From Luidia sarsii (lineage: Eukaryota > Echinodermata > Asteroidea > Paxillosida > Luidiidae), in the NCBI GenBank assembly GCA_949987565.1, contig OX465116.1, forward strand, positions 2,639,726-2,703,725: a stretch of 64,000 bases of DNA. The letters are read 5' to 3'. The translations under genes were made by a program, and so were the position numbers. Position 1 is the stretch's first letter. Each line of letters begins with the position of its first letter. The notes under the pieces are model-generated. The model saw only the letters and a list, made by a program, of their open reading frames with translations. It was not told the DNA's origin and searched no databases. This document shows, piece by piece, positions 55,434 to 64,000 of the stretch.

Positions 55434-55860
55434 GTTAGAGGGCCTGACGTTTCGATCCTAGCAGGACCTAATCATGCTTTACTCATAAGCCCTGCAATGA
55501 TTTAGACTAAATTTAAAAAGTTAGAGGGCCTGACGTTTCGATCCTAGCAGGACCTAATCATGCTTTACTCATAAGCCCTGCAATGATTAAGACTAAATTT
55601 AAAAAGTTAGATGGCCTGACGTTTCGATCCTAGCGGGACCTTTCAATCCTAGCAGGACCTTTGCCTTTGAGAAAGGTCCTGCTAGGATCGAAACGTCAGG
55701 CCCTCTAACTTTTTAAATTTAGTCTCAATCATTGCAGGACTTATGAGTAAAGCATGATTAGGTCCTGCTAGGAAAGAAACGTCAGGCCCTGTAACTTTTT
55801 AAATTTAGTCTCAATCATTGCAGGGCTTTTCAGTAAAGCATGATTCTTTTGTGCTGCCTT
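55434..55860. repeat. Palindromic cluster of hammerhead-like repeats
   Basis: Three minus-oriented units of about 85 bp (starting about 55434, 55520 and 55604) face two plus-oriented units (about 55663-55750 and 55755-55845), with the centre near 55662. Units contain GGTCCTGCTAGGATC, GAAACGTCAGGCC, TTTTTAAATTTAGTCTC and CATTGCAGG-CTTATGAG. Only the central plus unit keeps the full GCCTTTGAGAAAGGTCC side. It lies in aprataxin intron 5. Confidence 0.9.
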
Positions 55861-56177
55861 TGAAAATGGTTCTGCTGAGATGGAAACATCTCACACTCTG
55901 AGATTGTTTCTACTTCTGTGGTGGAATTTCATCAAACTCATCGTAACTTGCGATCAATTTCAAGACGATGAGCGATGCACAGAAACCTATTATAAACCTA
56001 TATAACCTATTAAAACTTGTGATGGGTCATCCATTGTACGTTAAAACACGATAGATCTTAAGGCTTTGCGAAATCCACCACTGGTCATTTAAGTCAGTAT
56101 TTCCAATATAGTGTACATATTTTGTTTCCTTTTCCATTTGCTATTTCTCTTGCAATTTCCCCCCTCTCTTTCCTAAG
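55861..56177. other. Aprataxin intron 5, end
   Basis: Begins with a further degenerate repeat copy (TGGTTCTGCTGAGATGG, GAAACATCTCA). Otherwise nothing was recognised. Confidence 0.45.
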
Positions 56178-56256
56178 GTGTCATGTGTGCAAGGTGGAGC
56201 TAGCCAACATGCCTAAGCTGAAGGCACACATTGTCACGCACATCAAGGCAAGCTGA
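56178..56256 (+). CDS. APTX: Aprataxin, last exon (C2H2 zinc finger)
   Basis: Acceptor TCTTTCCTAAG. It completes an Arg codon, then reads CHVCKVELANMPKLKAHIV and THIKAS before TGA at 56254-56256. C-x2-C-x12-H-x3-H is the aprataxin C-terminal zinc finger that grips DNA. All zinc ligands are present. Confidence 0.95.
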
Positions 56257-56494
56257 CCAGACATTAAGGTGTAGCAGAGGCAGTGGCTACCATTGCATGT
56301 GCAAAGCAAATTATCCTGTAGCGGGGGAAGCGCGCAAGATAGCCTACCCTTGCGAGATCACACGCACTGGACGCCATTTTAGTAAGCAAAGTCGCACGCG
56401 TGTGCTCCATCGCGTGGTCACATCGCATTAAAAGTTATCACATTCTGTTCATGCATCCAATGTTGTATCTTTGTCACTGTTTGCGACTTTCCCG

Positions 56495-56548
56495 CTTCAC
56501 TTCCGGAGCACCGAAAGCAGACGACAGAGGACTCTGCTGCTAACTAAA
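56495..56548 (+). promoter_or_regulatory. ETS-site promoter patch
   Basis: ACTTCCGG (56499-56506) is a consensus ETS/GABP site. It lies 43 bp before an ATG in strong context (ACTAAAATGGCCGCC). This arrangement is typical of TATA-less animal promoters. It starts about 240 bp after the aprataxin stop codon. Confidence 0.45.
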
Positions 56549-56658
56549 ATGGCCGCCAAGCGACTTCACCTGTTTCGCAGAGTAGGCTATCTTGCGCGCT
56601 TTGTGCTCTACAGTATCTTTGGTGCAAAGTACCAGCCGGATGTTGACCCTGAAGAGAG
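56549..56658 (+). CDS. Candidate first coding exon, product unknown
   Basis: ATGGCCGCCAAG opens MAAKRLHLFRRVGYLARFV, then LYSIFGAKYQPDVDPEE and AG before a possible donor GTGCCA. The start has a basic segment followed by a short hydrophobic stretch, as in a mitochondrial-targeting or membrane-anchoring N-terminus. The frame is open upstream to another ATG at 56471. I do not recognise the protein. Without the splice it ends at 56722 after 58 codons from this ATG. Confidence 0.4.
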
Positions 56659-56827
56659 GTGCCAGTCTACTTTCTTTGTACCTTTTCAAAAGGAAAGAAA
56701 GATTTGTTTGGGTTTTATATAAAAGTCTGATTGTTTAGCATAATTGTGTTTATCAAGTATATCAACACTTTCTGTTATGTCAGTAATCCTCAGCATTGTG
56801 TTATAACTGTTTCCCAAAATTTAGTGG

Positions 56828-56866
56828 GCCTGACGTTTCGATCCTGTCAGGACCTTTCTCAAAGGC
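56828..56866 (-). repeat. Hammerhead-like repeat, complete core
   Basis: Plus-strand GCCTGACGTTTCGATCC, TGTCA, GGACCTTTCTCAAAGGC. On the minus strand this is GCC TTTGAGAAA GGTCC (TGACA) GGATC GAAACGTC AGGC. Both stems pair. The flanking GAGTGACAAGGACAAAACAG is shared with the copies at 59282 and 59821. Confidence 0.85.
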
Positions 56867-58117
56867 AGAGTGACAAGGACAAAACAGATACATGTACACA
56901 AAGGAGGGGGAAGAGAGTGAATAGCAATAGCATAGAATATGCATATAACTGTTTCCCTTGAACTCTTTCCGTATTCTTTGCCTTCCTCATGGAATGTATC
57001 AACTTAGCCCCAAGAATTCTCTCTTTTCATCACTTTTGTTGGAATTTTAGTTATGTTGGTTGATGGAATAAAGCACGGATATGTTCAGTGTGTGGTATTC
57101 CTGAAAGTAGAATGGACTTGTGTACTTGTTACTGAAAAAGAAAACGGCACTGTTGGAAAACTCAATTGGAGAATTTCTCTGTAAGGAATTATGGCTGGTG
57201 CCTGTAGTACAGTGGAACGTCGCTATTATGAACGTCCCGGGATCCATGAAAACTGTTCGGTATAGCGGTCATTCGTTATAGCAGTTGAGGTCGCATATCC
57301 ACCCGTGAGGATGGTAGAGAGCTGCCAGAGGGAGATGCACACACACTGTAGTTACAACAGCGCCCTCGCTGGTGGCAGTGTTGTGCTTCACACACTTTCC
57401 ATGCCACCCTGCCACTGACCTGGCCATGCTGTTCCCCAAACCAGGTACATTCTTTTGATTATTCATTTGTAAACCCCTATTTCACATGGAATTGGATTGA
57501 TTATTAAACTTGGATAGTGTGATCACAAGAATACAATGTTGTATTAGTATGATTATGGGATTATTTAAAGTTAAAAGCCTTGATAATGTCGGTCAAGATG
57601 GCTCCTGCCATCTCCTATGTCGCATTCATTTCATGAAAATCAATGTCAATCCTTCTTCATGGCAATTAGTGCAGTGTATGTACCACAATAAGAGCCAGGT
57701 TTTGGAAATGGGATTTGAATACATGTGTATGTAGAATAGTTCTGAAAGAGCTAACATCAGTCCTTAAATGAGGAAATTGGGTGACATCCAGTTTGTTGTT
57801 AGCCTGAGCTTGGACCTGTTATTTTCAGTAAAGGGATGATAGACCCTGTTGACTACTTTGTCACGCGTGGGACTGAATAGATTAAATGTAGGAATAGACT
57901 ATCCTCATCCAGGTTTGATTATATAGGCCTACATGTATTCTGTGACTTTTGATTAATCCTTGGAATGACACATCGCTGAGGTTTAATTGCCAAATGTTGG
58001 TTAGAATTTGGGAAAGGCTCGTTACCAGCCTTACCATGCCGGTGTGACTGATGATAAAGTTAACGAATGTATATGTAACGATATTTCCTTCGATCTTGTG
58101 ACATGGAAGTACTTTGT
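56867..58117. other. Non-coding sequence with repeat fragments
   Basis: A transposon-end-like segment lies at 57207-57290 (ACAGTGGAACGTCGCTAT and GGTATAGCGGTCATTCG). A 65-bp block at about 57377-57445 (TTGTGCTTCACACAC ... GCTGTTCCCCAAACCAG) recurs at 58676-58741. No exon was recognised. Confidence 0.5.
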
Positions 58118-58574
58118 ATTTGTGACCCGGCACAGCATAATGAGGAATAACCCCCACTTTCGAGATTTTGAGATTTTCTAATGATGTGAAAAAGTATACC
58201 ATTAGCTTTCGAATGATATCAAATTTATTTCCGTTTGAACTTTGTTGTAAATAGTACAAGGGGACTTCGCTTGTTCATTTGGCACCAGACACAATAAAGC
58301 GGCCATTCAAAAGTGCAGGAACTTTATATTTTCATGAAAACAGTACAAAAACACTCCCCCGAAATCCTTGTTTTTTCAAGATTTAAAGACAGATTTTGGA
58401 AAAATCCTTTGGACATAATATCCTCCAATACATTAACTTTCCGAAAATACCCCCCCCCCCAAAAAAAAAAAAAGATTTTTAATCGAATTGAGAAGATACT
58501 TTGACTTCAGGCTTTGTTTACTCGAAAAGTGTTTTGGTGGGATATTCCTCATGTCGCTGTTCCGGGTCACATTT
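58118..58574. mobile_element. MITE with TGTGACCCGG termini
   Basis: The left end TTTGTGACCCGGCACAGC, followed by AATGAGGAATA, is matched by the right end ATATTCCTCATG, then GCTGTTCCGGGTCACATTT. The interior is AT-rich and non-coding, with a C-run/A-run at 58451-58473. Confidence 0.75.
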
Positions 58575-58749
58575 GTAGATGTGCCACAGTTTATGACTTT
58601 TATGAATTATTGTCTACATGCACAGTACATAATACTGACAGAATTGTATATTCCTTTTTCTTACTTGCCCATCCTGTGTTGTGCTTCACACACTTGCCAT
58701 GCCACCCTGTCACTGGCCTGGCCATGCTGTTCCCCAAACCAGAATAATA

Positions 58750-58880
58750 AAGAGTAGAGTATACACCTTGATCAGAGCACAAACCAGTATTCAAAGTGGT
58801 CTTAGTTATTGAGCAGTTTTCCCCTCACTGATCCGAACCCCACGTGTTTACCGGTCGCCACAAGTGTCAGAAGTGGGATT
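58750..58880 (+). mobile_element. Ty3/gypsy LTR end and tRNA-Leu primer-binding site
   Basis: TGTCAGAAGTGGGATT (58865-58880) is the complement of the 3' end of a tRNA-Leu acceptor and T arm (AATCCCACTTCTGACA). The three bases that should pair with CCA are AAG instead of TGG. The preceding sequence would be the 3' end of the 5' LTR; its left limit is unclear. It precedes the gag and RNase H remnants at 60.1-61.0 kb. Confidence 0.55.
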
Positions 58881-59021
58881 AGTTTGGTCAAAACAAAATC
58901 AATAAGTCTACTAGTAATGCTGTCCGTCTTAGCCGTGAGGAAATGTGGATGAAGCGTCTTCGGACTATTCAACCACATGGTATCAACATCCAGGAGGGTA
59001 ATGACTAACACCATGCAGCTT

Positions 59022-59880
59022 TCTGATAATCCTTCTTTTGTGTTCTGTCCTTCACACTTCTCTCTTTGATCTTTCCCATTCTTGTTACTAATCCCTACCC
59101 AACTCCTTGCCCTTCTCTTTGAACTTTGCCCCTCCTCTCACTAATCTCTACCCTACCCCTTGCCCTTCCCTTTGATCTCTCCCTACCAGCTTCACTCTTT
59201 GTCCTTTGTTTCTCATCCGTGTCCTATTCACTCTCTCCCCCTTCCTTCGTGTACATGTATCTGTTTTGTCCTTGTCACTCTGCCTTTGAGAAAGGTCCTG
59301 CTAGGATCGAAACGTCAGGCCCACTAAATTTTAGATTTACATTTTGGTAATTTTAGTCAGTAAGCAGTTTGCAACCTTTTTGTATATCACCTGAAGATTT
59401 GTGTATAAGTTGAATTCAGATATATCTTATGTATTTGACTACTTTATCTTTAGGTGTCTTTCATTTATGTTTTCTTGTGTATATTGGACTGCATAGAGTT
59501 TAAAGGTAACTGCATGAAGGGCCATCTTACGAGATTAACTACAAGGATTTGTTTCACAGTACGGCCCTTGGACAAAACATCGTGTTGATTCCAATTAAAG
59601 AATTTGCATGTTTACTGATAATCCGTCTTTTGTGTTCACTCCTCCACACTTCTCTCTTTGATCTTCCCCTCTTCTCACTAATTCCCACCCTACTCCCTGT
59701 CCTTTCCTTTGATCTCCCCCTACTACTACTGGCTTTCTTCTTTGTCCTTTGTTTGTCAACCGTGTCCTATTCACTCTCTATACCCCTTCCTCCATGTATC
59801 TGTTTTGTCTTTGTCACTCTGCCTTTGAGAAAGGTCCCGCTTGGATCGAAACGTCGGGCCCACTAATACATTTTGAGATT
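59022..59880 (+). repeat. Two tandem units ending in hammerhead-like motifs
   Basis: About 59022-59400 and 59616-59880 share, in order, TGATAATCC-TCTTTTGTGTTC, CACACTTCTCTCTTTGATC, a long pyrimidine stretch, GTGTCCTATTCACTCTC, ATGTATCTGTTTTGTC, CACTCTGCCTTTGAGAAAGG, and then TCGAAACGTC-GGCCCACTAA. The motif cores are at 59282-59320 and 59821-59859, 539 bp apart. The 3' tail after the first (TTAGTCAGTAAGCAGTTTGC) matches other copies. Confidence 0.8.
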
Positions 59881-60136
59881 TTTAAGAGTTAAGAATTCCT
59901 GGTTTACAGCAGCTAGTGTGAGTGTAAGGTTTGCTTTGTACAGTGTGCAGCATTTCCAGGTAACCCTCTGCAGATAACCTGGGTACAACCAAGGAGGTAT
60001 CCTTGGTACAACCATGGCTGCGAGTGTGCGAGTGAAACACGGGCCAGAGAAGACCTTGCGGTTTTCTTTGCTGGGAGGGAAGCTGCCAGTCCAATCTCTC
60101 TGACACTACTTCCCATCGGCCAGTGGACTGTCATAC

Positions 60137-60760
60137 ATGATGGATGAAGAGGAGGTGGTTCTACCCCACATCGAGAGCAGCATACTACCGTCTGAGGGAG
60201 GATGGGGAGACCATATGTACATTCCCTTGCTCCAGAAGATGGAAGGCAGGAACGCGGTCAAGACCGAGGTCGACAGCCATACAGTCGTCATGGCGCCTGA
60301 GAGAAAGGTACCTATTTCCGGTGGGCAGGATGAATCAATGAGAAGAGCCACCCCGGCGGATGAATTTGTGAAGTCCATTACGCATGCCCTCACCCGTTAT
60401 CACATTCCAAGCGAGTAGAGGGGGCAGTTCTACTCAGTCCCACTCGACTACCTGCGAGCTCTCCAGAGGTGGAGGCGAGAGCCCTTCTTGCTGGAGGGGC
60501 GGGAGCTGAAGAGGTCCTACAACACCTAAAGGCCTCCTATGGAGAATCGTTGACCAGTGGGGAGCTACAGAGGCAGCTGCTGGACCGACGTCAGCAGAGA
60601 ATGGAGACCGTAGGAGAGTACTCAGTGGCACTTCAGCGTCTCTTCCTACAGGTACGCCTCCAGAAGAAGGACCCAGAGCTCTACAAACAGCTGGACACCC
60701 TCCTGAAGGAGCAGTTCGTGGATGGCCTAGACAACGAGGGGCTAAGGCATTCATGTCCTA
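60137..60760 (+). pseudogene. Ty3/gypsy gag remnant
   Basis: A frame from 60137 (MMDEEEVVLPHIESS...) ends at a stop at 60416-60418. In another frame, from about 60460, the translation contains LQHLKASYGESLTSGELQ, LLDRRQQRMETVGEYSVAL and LLKEQFVDGL. The spacing of RRQ-x-x-ETV-x-EYSxAL and L-x-x-QFVDGL is that of retrotransposon gag domains. The frameshift and stop make it a pseudogene. The N-terminal frame's relation to gag is inferred from position only. Confidence 0.65.
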
Positions 60761-60764
60761 AGAC

Positions 60765-60980
60765 ATTCAGTCCTTGCTTTTTGCTGACTTTTCTCTACCC
60801 TTCATAGTAGAGACTTACGCAAGTTTAAATGGTCTAGGAGCTGTTCTGTCCCAAGTCAAAGAGGGAAAGAAACCGGTGATTGCTTATGCTTCGAGGGCCT
60901 AGATCCAGCCGAGAAGGACCGAAACTACTCAGCTTCCAAGTTAGAGTTGTTGGCAATACGCTGGGCAGTCTGTGAGCCAT
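60765..60980 (+). pseudogene. Ty3/gypsy pol remnant, RNase H domain start
   Basis: The translation reads FADFSLPFIVETYAS, LNGLGAVLSQ and IAYASRA. After a one-base frameshift it reads LDPAEKDRNYSASKLELLA and IRWAV. This is the Ty3/gypsy RT-RNase H junction (FADFS-PFILETDAS-GLGAVLSQ ... ERNYS-x-EKELLAI). The first catalytic Asp of DAS is Tyr here. It lies directly after gag with no protease or RT, so a large internal deletion joined the two. Confidence 0.85.
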
Positions 60981-61199
60981 TTTGAGCCATCTGCTTGGGA
61001 ACAAATGTGTGGCAATGTCAACAGAGATCATCAGATGTGTGAACGACGCCAGAATTTTACCATAAATGTCACTGAGGGAAAGGCCGTCCATGTTTTTTTT
61101 TAAATTTTTGTATGTTAATCGAGGGGTACTGAGACAGAAACTGAGATTGCCAGCTTTAAAGTAGCTTCTTGTTAGCCTTCAGATTGCATGACACGATAC

Positions 61200-61383
61200 A
61201 GTTCTGCAGTGCCTGATCATGCTCTGACAATCCCTGCTGCAAGGACACACTCTCTTGATAGAAGTTTTATCCACATGGCTGTTAGAATGTGGAATAGTCT
61301 CCCTGACCATGTCGTTGGTTCTATCTCCTGCTCTGGTATTCAAGCCTTCAAATGCCAAATACATTAATTTCTCCTTACATAAA
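61200..61383 (+). mobile_element. LINE ORF2 C-terminal fragment
   Basis: The translation includes [19 protein letters not shown], then [15 protein letters not shown]. The pattern RSF...AxRxWNSLPxxV...S...FK is the usual end of jockey/CR1-type reverse transcriptase ORFs. A near-identical copy lies inverted at 62770-62935. It ends about 87 bp before the SCHIP1-like exon. Confidence 0.75.
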
Positions 61384-61469
61384 AGAACTAATTCAGGCGT
61401 TTAATATGTCCAATTTTCTTTTCCCCTCTTCCCTCTGTTTTTCTTTGTCTTCCACCCGCTCCCGTGCAG

Positions 61470-61563
61470 GCCTGAACGAGGAGCTGGTGAAACTGCTGAT
61501 CCGTCGGGACGAACTCCAGATGGAGCAAGACTCCAAGCTGATAGACATTGAAGACCTTACAAG
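61470..61563 (+). CDS. SCHIP1-like exon (C-terminal coiled coil)
   Basis: Acceptor CGCTCCCGTGCAG and possible donor AAG|GTGGAT. It completes a codon ending GC (Ser if A precedes), then reads [19 protein letters not shown] and [12 protein letters not shown]. Heptad leucines give a coiled coil. From memory, the end of SCHIP1 (schwannomin-interacting protein 1, an adaptor that binds the NF2 product and acts at actin-rich and axon-initial-segment membranes) contains SLNEELVxLL-RDELHxEQD-MLVDIEDLTRH, a close match. Neighbouring exons were not found. If unspliced, the frame ends WIRMSELPL after a few residues. Confidence 0.55.
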
Positions 61564-61696
61564 GTGGATTCGCATGAGTGAGTTGCCGCTTTGAGATTGC
61601 ATCACCTGACAACAGTTACTGCGCAAACTGGCTCCCATCACCTTCCAGCCTCCTATAGCCATCCCTTCTTCCCTCCCCTAGCTCAGCCCCAGAGTG

Positions 61697-61835
61697 GTTA
61701 AGTTGGTCAAGTGGTTCAGATATCTTCACTATAAAAGCAGGAGTTGTGGGCTCTATAAATCCCGCCCAAACTGCCTGTAATTCTTTTTTTCAGCAGGCAG
61801 TTTGGTAAAGCACTGTTGAGTAGGGCAAACCCTCA
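61697..61835 (+). mobile_element. tRNA-derived SINE with body
   Basis: Box-A-like AAGTTGGTCAAGTGGTTC and box-B-like GGCTCTATAAATCCCGCCC head a body with TTTTTTTCAGCAGGCAG and TAAAGCACTGTTGAG. The body matches the SINEs at 5843 and 7388. Confidence 0.5.
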
Positions 61836-62769
61836 TTGAATAAGTCGCCGAAAGAATTTTGGCAGGGACATTGAAGATTGGCTAGGATTTGTAAACGCAC
61901 ACAAGTCTATGGGAAATGGCTTCAGCTGCATACTTGTTGGCTGCGAGGCTCAGTTGGTTTAGCCTCAACTCATTCCTAGCTTCTAAAGTGGAATGGTGGA
62001 ATCTTCCTGATTACTTAGGCCCTCAAGCTAGCATACAACTCAGGAATCTTGGCTATTTTACTTGCCGCCTTTTGCACTTTACAAATTATTCTGATGAATT
62101 AGACCCTACAACAATTGCCAACCCTCCTCCCATGATAAAAAGACGGTACACCAGTGGTCAACCAGTAGCAATATGATACCATTTCTTGATATGACCTTTA
62201 TACGTGTGATGCGAGCCAGTTTCGTACAATAGTGCCTTGTGTTGTTGTAAAACGTTGTGAACTCGAGACCAGAATTTCTGTTGAAATCCAAACGGAACTT
62301 ATAAATGTGTACCTCTGTGGTTATTTGTACATATTGTAACCACTCTAAAGAGTAGAACCCTTTATCACAGTGAAATCATTTATGAAGTTTTGTTGTTGTT
62401 CTTGTTGCTGTTTTGTGGAGAGAATCTAGTCTATCGGTGGCCGTTGATTTCTGCTTTTTGTCTTGCCCACTTTGTTTTTCTCAAAAAGTGTTCACCTCAT
62501 CCTGAAAAATGCTTTTGTTTCTTATTTTGCTTAAAAATCTTGAGAAAGAGAAAGTGCTGATAGTGCTGCAAATCACAGACCGTATCTATGAGTTTGCATG
62601 TCATTGTGTTGCAGAGTCTTTCCTTTTTTACTCTTCGAATTGAAACTGTTTTGTAAAATTGCAAAGAAAACTGTTTTTGTACACCCAAAGGCCAATCAAT
62701 GGTCCACAGCATCTCACCAGATAACTATTAAACAGTCATGATAAAAAAAGGAAAAAAACAAAGGTTTAT
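61836..62769. other. Non-coding sequence, no gene seen
   Basis: Open for about 85 codons near 61916-62176 but without a recognisable domain. AT-rich after 62300. Confidence 0.4.
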
Positions 62770-62935
62770 TATGTAAGGAGAAATGTATGTATTCAGCCTT
62801 TGAAGGCTTGAAGACCAGAGCAGGAGATTGTACCAACGACATGGTCAGGGAGACTATTCCACATTCTAACAGCCATCATGTGGATAAAACTTCTATCAAG
62901 AGAGTGTGTCCTTTGACTGGACCAGGACTTGAACC
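62770..62935 (-). mobile_element. LINE ORF2 C-terminal fragment, inverted copy
   Basis: The minus strand reads [20 protein letters not shown], then HVVGTISCSGLQAFKG and a stop. It is nearly identical to the fragment at 61245-61383 (one extra Met, Thr for Ser, Leu for Ile). The upstream minus frame is open to 63245, but that part was not recognised. Confidence 0.75.
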
Positions 62936-64000
62936 TGCCTGACCTCAAATCAGAGTTTTGATTTGCTTTGTTATCTTTTGGTTTCGTAAAGAACTCTTCA
63001 CGGTTTGAAATACACTGCTTTTCAGGTTCTCTGCAGAGACAAACTGTACTGATAATCTGTGGTAAAGGAAAACGCTTTTCATCTGAGAAAGGAGACAACA
63101 AATAAAGAGAGAAATCATGCAATATTGTTGAATGCATTTGAGGGGCGTGCATTTTTTTTGAGGATGAGGATTCTATCACGACCATCCACAAACTGTGCAA
63201 GTTAAAAGGAAATCCTTTGACATCGATGTTTTCCGATCTTCCCAAAGTTGTGGTTTAACACATAAACTATGGCAATCTTTTGACCTTTACAAATGTTGTA
63301 TAGGGCCTTTAAAGACAGTTTTTATATAAATATAAGGATCTAGTAGTTATTGGGAGCGACTAATAGGCTTCCAATTCGCGTGAGGGTCGAGACACCAATG
63401 AGTACACACCAATGACTGTATCGAGTGTTTTCCTTTGGCATCGAGATGTAGGCTAGCCTGGGCCATTTTCAGGCAAATCAAACGATATAAATGTTTGTGT
63501 ACAAAAACGAAAACAAATGACAATGGGTTAGCCTTGCAGTTCGCCATTTTTTGGGTGGAGAATTTCGAAAGAAAATTTGTGTTCTATGGGCCCTCAGAAG
63601 TCTCCTGAGTCATTTTCAAATGAAATTTGAAATTTCGGGTCAAAAAGTGAAAAAATTACAAGGGGTTAGCCTTGCCATTTGCCAATTTTTGGGTAAACAA
63701 AAACCAAACGGTCACTTTAGTAGGGCCTATATTTTACTTTTATGTTAATTGACATAGTTTATGAGCTTCACAAAGTTATCAAGGAGCAATTAAACGTAGA
63801 GTGCTCACTCTGATCTTCGAACTGAAGTACAACCAGCTCTTTTTAATTTAATTAAAAGTTAATTTGTTGATAAGTTAATTACTTGTTTGTAGGTTCATTA
63901 ATTATATTGGAAATAAGTCAATAACTTGTTTGTTAGTAATTTATTATATTGGAAATAAGTTAATATGTTATATTGTTTATAAGTTAATTCGTGATTTTTG
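62936..64000. other. Non-coding sequence, AT-rich end
   Basis: Two similar blocks lie near 63525-63570 and 63662-63700 (GGGTTAGCCTTGC...TTGCCA-TTTTTGGGT). The last 150 bases are imperfect ATTATATTGGAAATAAGTTA repeats. No exon was seen. Confidence 0.5.

Overview
The window is nuclear DNA from a multicellular animal. Coding exons are short, bounded by GT/AG splice signals and separated by kilobase introns. No bacterial operon structure is visible, and transposon debris and simple repeats are everywhere. The recognisable genes are general metazoan genes. The repeat content (GTACAT microsatellite, AGGCCTA motifs, tRNA-headed SINEs, many small inverted-repeat elements) suggests a marine invertebrate, perhaps an echinoderm or lancelet. 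That placement is inference only.

Three genes can be followed. (1) Minus strand, about 7.8-21.1 kb: three consecutive exons of a KDM6A/UTX histone H3K27 demethylase homologue, from its N-terminal TPR region. They join in phase across a 12.3-kb and a 0.76-kb intron. The catalytic part lies left of the window and the first coding exon was not found. (2) Plus strand, 47.0-56.3 kb: six exons of aprataxin (APTX) joining in phase from an ATG to a stop. They carry the HIT catalytic motif and the C-terminal C2H2 zinc finger, with no FHA exon seen. (3) Plus strand, 61.5 kb: one exon resembling the C-terminal coiled coil of SCHIP1. Weaker candidates are a promoter plus first exon at 56.5 kb and an unidentified minus-strand exon at 30.3 kb.

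The rest is repeats. From 1 to about 34 kb the sequence is saturated with (GTACAT)n and holds a perfect 69-copy, 13-bp array. From 34 to 47 kb come promoter-like patches, purine/pyrimidine simple repeats, a four-copy repeat that always carries a splice donor, and a long-TIR element whose core is a hairpin-forming 27-bp minisatellite. From 47 to 64 kb the APTX introns hold minisatellites, SINEs, LINE 3' ends, a piggyBac-like MITE and a palindromic cluster of a hammerhead-like repeat. They are followed by a decayed Ty3/gypsy element.

The most interesting signal is a dispersed short repeat with full or partial copies at about 8.1, 16.2, 29.2, 40.8, 55.4-55.9, 56.8, 59.3 and 59.8 kb. Its conserved core has the strand order of a hammerhead ribozyme: stem I, a short core, stem II, GAAACGTC, stem I. 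Two copies stand in tandem 539 bp apart, the layout expected of retrozymes or Penelope-type terminal repeats. Other notable finds are a THAP-domain exon enclosed by terminal inverted repeats (P-element-like) and a LINE insertion with an exact 14-bp target duplication inside an older MITE-like element.
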